The notes under the pieces were generated by a model. The model was not told the DNA's origin, made no database searches, and saw only the letters and a list, made by a program, of their open reading frames with translations. 64,000 nucleotides of DNA, from contig NC_063437.1 in NCBI RefSeq assembly GCF_020379485.1, positions 18,873,726 through 18,937,725 of the forward strand. The letters are read 5' to 3'. Position numbers and translations under genes: made by a program. The first letter of the stretch is position 1. Every line of letters begins with the position of its first letter. Below, one piece after another: positions 59,163-64,000 of this stretch. Source of the stretch: Brassica napus. Its lineage: Eukaryota > Streptophyta > Magnoliopsida > Brassicales > Brassicaceae.

Positions 59163-60819
59163 CTAGAGAAAACCTCCACCTGTCCAAGCTGTGTCTGGTT
59201 TGCCATTATGGCCTACAGATTTCTTATCCTCTGCAGTATTCTGATAATAACCATCATCATCATCTTTATCATCATTATCATCATCCCAACCAGCCCAACC
59301 ACCATCATCATCCTTAGAAGTTGACACCTTCGGCGCTGCTTCCTTCTTGGTACTACTCTTCTCTTCTCCCCAGTCATCCCAAGAGTTTGCGTTACCATAA
59401 CCGTTGTGGTGAACACTTTGTGACACTTTTGGTGCTGCTTCCTTTTTAGTATTGCTCTCTTCTCCCCAGTCATCCCAAGAACTCGAGTTACGGTAATTAT
59501 TTTGGTAGCTTGATGATGAATTGGTTCCTGCTTTGCTGTCGGAGAAACCGTTATTATTCTGTTGATTCCAGGTTGATGCTTCTTCTTTAGTAAACTCTTC
59601 AACCTTCTGTGAAGCAATCGCCATCACTCATTTCATAATCCCCCACGTCCTCTGTCCTATCTCCGTTGTCTTACTCGCAACAACGTTAACAGTCTCACTC
59701 ACCGTGTTATCTAACCCACCTTCTTTCACCTACAATGAAACAAAAGCTTTTTCAATCTACAAGATTCTCGCTAGCATCTCTAAACAAGACACTAGTTTTG
59801 TGTGACATTACATTGTCGGAAACTAAAGCATAGAGGTAATTACACACCAAACACAAAAGCTACCAACTTTGACATCAAATCAAACGTGGGTTCCAAGGAT
59901 TAATGAATACAACCTAAGCCAATGAAACACGTGACATAACAGAGTGATAAAAGAAGTAGTACCTTTGAAGTTAACTCCATGGTTCCTGTCTGAACAACGT
60001 TCGCAGCAGATGCAGCAACAAGAGACAATCTTCCAAACCCCTATTTCCAAATAAAAACAGAGGACAACTCTCACTTACTCATAATCTAAAAAAAAAGCAT
60101 CAAACTTTTACCTCAGACACAACAGAAAAAACATCACCACCATCTCCCCTTCTCGTCACTGGACCAGGACTCGATCCAAACCCAACATACTTCCCACCTC
60201 GCGAAGGAGGAAGCCCCTCAGGCTTACACTCATTCTCCGCCATCCTCCTCGCAAAGAAACTCTCTTTACTCGCAGCAGAAGCCTCAACCTCCGACCTCGA
60301 ATAAATATCCCCAGAAGACCTCGCCTTCGCCAACGCGCCGCCACGTGTCCCCACCCCTCTAAAATCACTCTCCGACTGGTTCCTCCTCATAACAGAATCA
60401 TCACTCCCCCCACCCTTCGATAAAGGAGGCTTCTTTGAGACAGCAACAGGTGGGTCCCTCCACGGTCTCCCTTCGGCTAAGGTCTGGATCCGATCGCGAT
60501 ACACCGAGGCCGCGTCGGAGCTGTACTTGGCGACTATCTCTGTTTCCTTGGAGATGCCGTGGAGAGAGAGGAAGGTGTTGAGCTTGTGGTTGCCGCCGGA
60601 GTCCATTTTCTTGAGCTGGATATCGGACCAGGAGTCCATGGTGACGGATCTTACGAAGGAGATGTGGACGCCTAGGCCTCGGTGCTTCCCTGAGCATTCT
60701 AGGCACATGAAGATGCCGTATGAGACTGATGCCCATTGTGGGTTCTTCTGGGAGCAGTCGACGCAGACTTTGTTCTCCGGTTGAGATTGGAGCGCGCGTA
60801 GTCGCTGCGTTGCCGCCAT
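59163..60819 (-). CDS. AGD7: AGD7-like ARF GTPase-activating protein, interrupted by an in-frame TGA
   Basis: Stimulates GTP hydrolysis by ARF1 on Golgi/COPI membranes. Three exons: 60112-60819, 59963-60040, 59163-59729. The ATG at 60819 ([17 protein letters not shown]) opens the ArfGAP domain; the zinc finger CVDCSQ..CLEC (CX2CX16CX2C) is near residues 18-41, with the [13 protein letters not shown] arginine-finger segment after it. Linker motifs include [16 protein letters not shown]. Codon 296 is TGA at 59628-59630 ([19 protein letters not shown]), where the family has Gly. Past it the frame stays open for 154 codons with the expected tail (two [18 protein letters not shown] repeats, ending AWTGGGFL). 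Full frame 450 codons, close to Arabidopsis AGD7. The truncated product would keep the catalytic domain. Either a recent nonsense allele or a sequencing error. Confidence 0.85.
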
Positions 60820-60839
60820 GCCTCCGATCACCGACTAAA

Positions 60840-62125
60840 AAAAGGTTAGATCTTTGGTTTCATTAAAATTATACTGGGAAGAGATTAAAAGAAAATTAAA
60901 TACTTGTGTTATATATTTTTCATGTAAACTTAAATTAATAACCCCACGGTTTCATAAAGAATGTCAATTTGATATTTTCACACAGATTAAAAAAAATAAT
61001 TGAAATGTATTAAAAAATTTTATTAATTATAAATATTCAACCAATAATATTAATATTTAAGATAGATGAAATTATTTATAAAATCAATGCATTTGTAATT
61101 AATTTTGAGCTGAAAGCTGTACTGAAATTTTAAAATGACACTATTTTTTGTAACAAGAAAAAAATGAGAGAGTTATACTCCATCTGTTTTTAAATATAAG
61201 ATGTTTATATAGAAAGTAGAAACACACAAAAACTATTTTTTGTTTAAAAAATATGAATAAAATTATAAATTAATGATATTCAACCAATTATAAAATAAAT
61301 TATTAAAATTTGATTGGGTACAAAGTTTTTAACAAAGTAAAAATTATTTATATATTAGAACATTTCAGAGTCGAACCGGTGCCGCCCGACTGCGTTGGAG
61401 ATTCTACCACTAAACTATGGACCCATAGTTAACATTGTTTACTTGCAATGATTATGTTTATAATAAACATGGTAGCCAACGTTTTTTTCTACCCATTCAC
61501 GGCAAGTGCGAGTTTTGACTTTTGAGGTAGCTTCACTTAAAAAAAGTTTACACAACAAGAAATAGTGCCACAGCAACAGATTCGTTACCAGTGATTAATA
61601 ATTTAGAGATAGCATAGTATGTAAGGTTCATCTCAGCTGGATCATCTTAGTCTCAAACATTATCCTTTTCACTACATCGTTAAATGACTAGTATCGAAAT
61701 CTCTACCCGTCCCAGCTCAGAACAACTATTACTTGTAGATATTCGATTATCAGAAGCTCATACTCCTTCCTCCTTCTAAATAATCTCTGACATCTCTCTC
61801 TCTGCTACTATCTCTTCATTCTTTACAACTACACCTTTAACATTGTTTCTTAAATTATTCTGCTCTGCTACTTCATCACAAGCTTTAGTTAAGTTACTTT
61901 GACCAAGGCCAAAATATACCAAAGTGGCAACTAAATCACCAGTTATAGACAGTCAATTTATAAGACACGGACAAGTTCAGATAAAAGCTTTTTCTCATTC
62001 AATTAAAAACAACTAAAAACATTCAGATAAAACCCTTCAGACAGCTTAAAGAGATCTTAATCTCCCCAAATTAACCAAACCCTAAAAACAACAAACGCGA
62101 TTTACAAATCCCTAATTCAATCCCC
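60840..62125. other. Non-coding region between ARF-GAP and H4 genes
   Basis: No gene recognised. Around 61170-61345 there is an ACTCCATCTGTTTTTAAATATAAG start that resembles a degenerate Stowaway-type MITE, with no clear right end. A tRNA-like segment follows at 61363-61432. Confidence 0.45.
61363..61432 (-). repeat. tRNA-Gly-like relic
   Basis: Minus strand reads GGGTCCATAGTTTAGTGGTA, AGAAT, an unpaired anticodon region, then CGGTTCGACTC. The A box and D-loop resemble plant tRNA-Gly and a B box is present. The 3' acceptor does not pair with the 5' GGGTCCA, so this is a pseudo-tRNA or SINE head. Confidence 0.5.
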
Positions 62126-62557
<432 letters not shown>

Positions 62558-62613
62558 CTAAGGGAGGATACGATCCGTTGGATTGTGTTTTTAATCTGAC
62601 GGTTGTAAGTATC

Positions 62614-62621
62614 GATCCGCG
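62614..62621 (-). promoter_or_regulatory. Histone octamer motif (CGCGGATC)
   Basis: GATCCGCG on the plus strand is CGCGGATC on the H4 strand, the plant histone-promoter octamer, about 100 bp upstream of the TATA box. A near match (GATCCGTTGG) lies further up at about 62572. Confidence 0.75.
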
Positions 62622-62699
62622 TGATTTTAGTTTATTGGCTACCGTCTGGGACAGCTATTATCATCGATTCGTGTGCTTTTCATTCATTGGCTAACGTCT

Positions 62700-63598
62700 G
62701 GGGGTCGTTGGATCTATTGTTGATAGAATCTGTGAACCGTAGATTTTACGATATTTGATGAGTGGAAACGACGTCGTTAGAGGTTTTAAACCGGGAAGAT
62801 GAATAAAAAGGCGCGGGAAAAATCAAGACTGCATCTACCATTTTAGCTTGAAACAGAGACGAGTATCATCATCTCCTATAACCATAAAGAACACTCCTTT
62901 TATCTCCAGTGAGATGAAGAAACGCATAACAATGGAATCGTGGTATAACTTATCTAGTTTTGTCCTTAGATCATTAAAAGCACCCAAAGACCGAAACTTG
63001 AAGAAGGATATGGAATCTGATTAAGCCTTTTTGTGTAGATGAGGAAAAATAAAACGCCTTTGTGAAACCAAGCAGAGATGAACAGAAATAAAACTTCATG
63101 AACTCGGGAACGGATGAAGCTACCAAGACTGATCACTGCTCTTTGTGTCTTCGCCAACACACGACAGCGAATCTGACTTTTCTTCTTCCTGTTTTTTTCC
63201 GACAGCGAGGTAGATAGATACGGTCCGGAGTAACGGTTAATGTTTGTTTCTGCCGCTGCTTAACGGTGACGATTAATGTTTGTTTATAAAATTCATTTTA
63301 ATTTTTCGTTTTGTCGTGCTTTTAATAATACGTTTTTTATTCCACAAATAAACAACATTTATATATTTTCTTCAGAATTTACAGTTGTTTTGCTTCAAAG
63401 TTCAAAATGGCATACATAGTATCTTGTACGTACTTCTGCATTCTATTTGTGGAATTTTGATGATCCCAAGGCTCTGAGCAGCAGTAGCAGACGTTCCTTT
63501 CGTAGGAACTAGATATATATATATATATATATATTTATTTTTATTTTTTTAAATAGTGCTAGCTCTGCATCACATGTCCTTCATGCATATTTTTAAAC
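62700..63598. other. Region upstream of H4 with E2F-like site and sORF
   Basis: GCGCGGGAAAAA at 62811-62822 is the inverse of an E2F site (TTTTTCCCGCGC), and ACGACGTCG occurs at about 62769. A 30-codon plus-strand frame starts MESWYNLSSFVLRSLKAPKD at 62933. No larger gene is seen. An (AT)n run lies at 63512-63533. Confidence 0.4.
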
Positions 63599-63613
63599 AG
63601 TGCTAGCACTTGT

Positions 63614-63830
63614 GATCACCTATTTTATCCAGAGTAGTCTTCAAGAGTAGACAAGGGAATGAAGTGGCAGATAGAGTAGCAAAAGAGGCTTCTAACTTTG
63701 AGAGTAACTCCTCTGTTTTGTTTTCTACTATGCCTTCTTGGATCCAAAACTTATGTTGAGGCTGTTTTTACACCGTGTAATCAAACTTTTGGATTAATAT
63801 TATTAAGAATGTTGAGTTAAAAAAAAAAAA
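63614..63830 (+). mobile_element. 5'-truncated LINE tail with 15 bp TSD
   Basis: AGTGCTAGCACTTGT at 63599-63613 and 63831-63845 brackets 217 bp ending in an A12 tract. The inside still encodes a piece of a LINE RNase H C-terminus (QGNEVADRVAKEASNFES, with the ADRVA helix typical of RNase H) and PSWIQNLC before a stop at 63755-63757. Only the last part of ORF2 plus the 3' UTR was copied. It differs from the 3' end of the intact LINE in this window, so it comes from another subfamily. Confidence 0.85.
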
Positions 63831-64000
63831 AGTGCTAGCACTTGTACATGTTACTTGAAAATAGGTTGTAAACGTTTCTCAACTCTCTCTTCTTCTTTTT
63901 GTTTGTTCAATCTTTCATTACGTAATAAAAGTCACAAAACGCACACAGCATTCCACAGCAGCCACAGATGATTCCAGCGTTTCTCAATTCTCTCTTGCTC

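Overview
The window is nuclear DNA from a flowering plant, almost certainly a Brassicaceae close to Brassica or Raphanus. The genes have many short exons with GT-AG introns, the spacers are AT-rich, and Helitrons, LINEs and MITEs lie between genes. From memory, the gene order (inositol-phosphate 5-phosphatase, two MtN21/UMAMIT transporters, a basic unknown protein, ArgJ, a TDBD-PHD-GNAT protein, a TIC32-type SDR, an ARF-GAP) matches Arabidopsis thaliana chromosome 2 around At2g37440 to At2g37550. That is recognition, not a search result.

Layout. 1-7.8 kb: gene-free, with a composite repeat, a SINE-like piece and a 0.9 kb retroposon. 7.8-10.6 kb: 5-phosphatase (+). 11.07-11.46 kb: relic of a TDBD-type gene. 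11.8-31 kb: two tandem UMAMIT-type transporter genes (-), each with a related non-coding block upstream, plus a short Helitron, a fold-back hairpin and a hAT-like element. 32.2-33.9 kb: PhzF-like gene (-). 35.0-36.2 kb: small basic protein (+) with an upstream ORF. 36.5-39.0 kb: ArgJ (-). 40.1-46.2 kb: full-length LINE with a 14 bp target-site duplication and both ORFs open. 46.4-50.8 kb: 19-exon TDBD/PHD/GNAT gene (-). 51.4-55.1 kb: Stowaway MITE, minisatellite and a 2.76 kb Helitron. 55.2-57.6 kb: SDR (-). 59.2-60.8 kb: AGD7-like ARF-GAP (-) with an in-frame TGA. 62.1-62.4 kb: histone H4 (-). 63.6-63.8 kb: 5'-truncated LINE tail.

The genes are ordinary housekeeping and transport genes that do not form one pathway. 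I found no convincing new multi-gene system. The unusual content is in the repeats: a series of ultra-short retroposition footprints (a homopolymer plus a few bases between perfect or near-perfect 10-20 bp direct repeats), the AUGA coupling of the two LINE ORFs, a young 32 bp inverted duplication, internally duplicated Helitron segments, and one clean nonsense change in an otherwise intact ARF-GAP. Exon coordinates were worked out by hand from splice signals and reading frame. For all eight spliced genes the summed exons keep one frame; the only in-frame stop is the one in the ARF-GAP.
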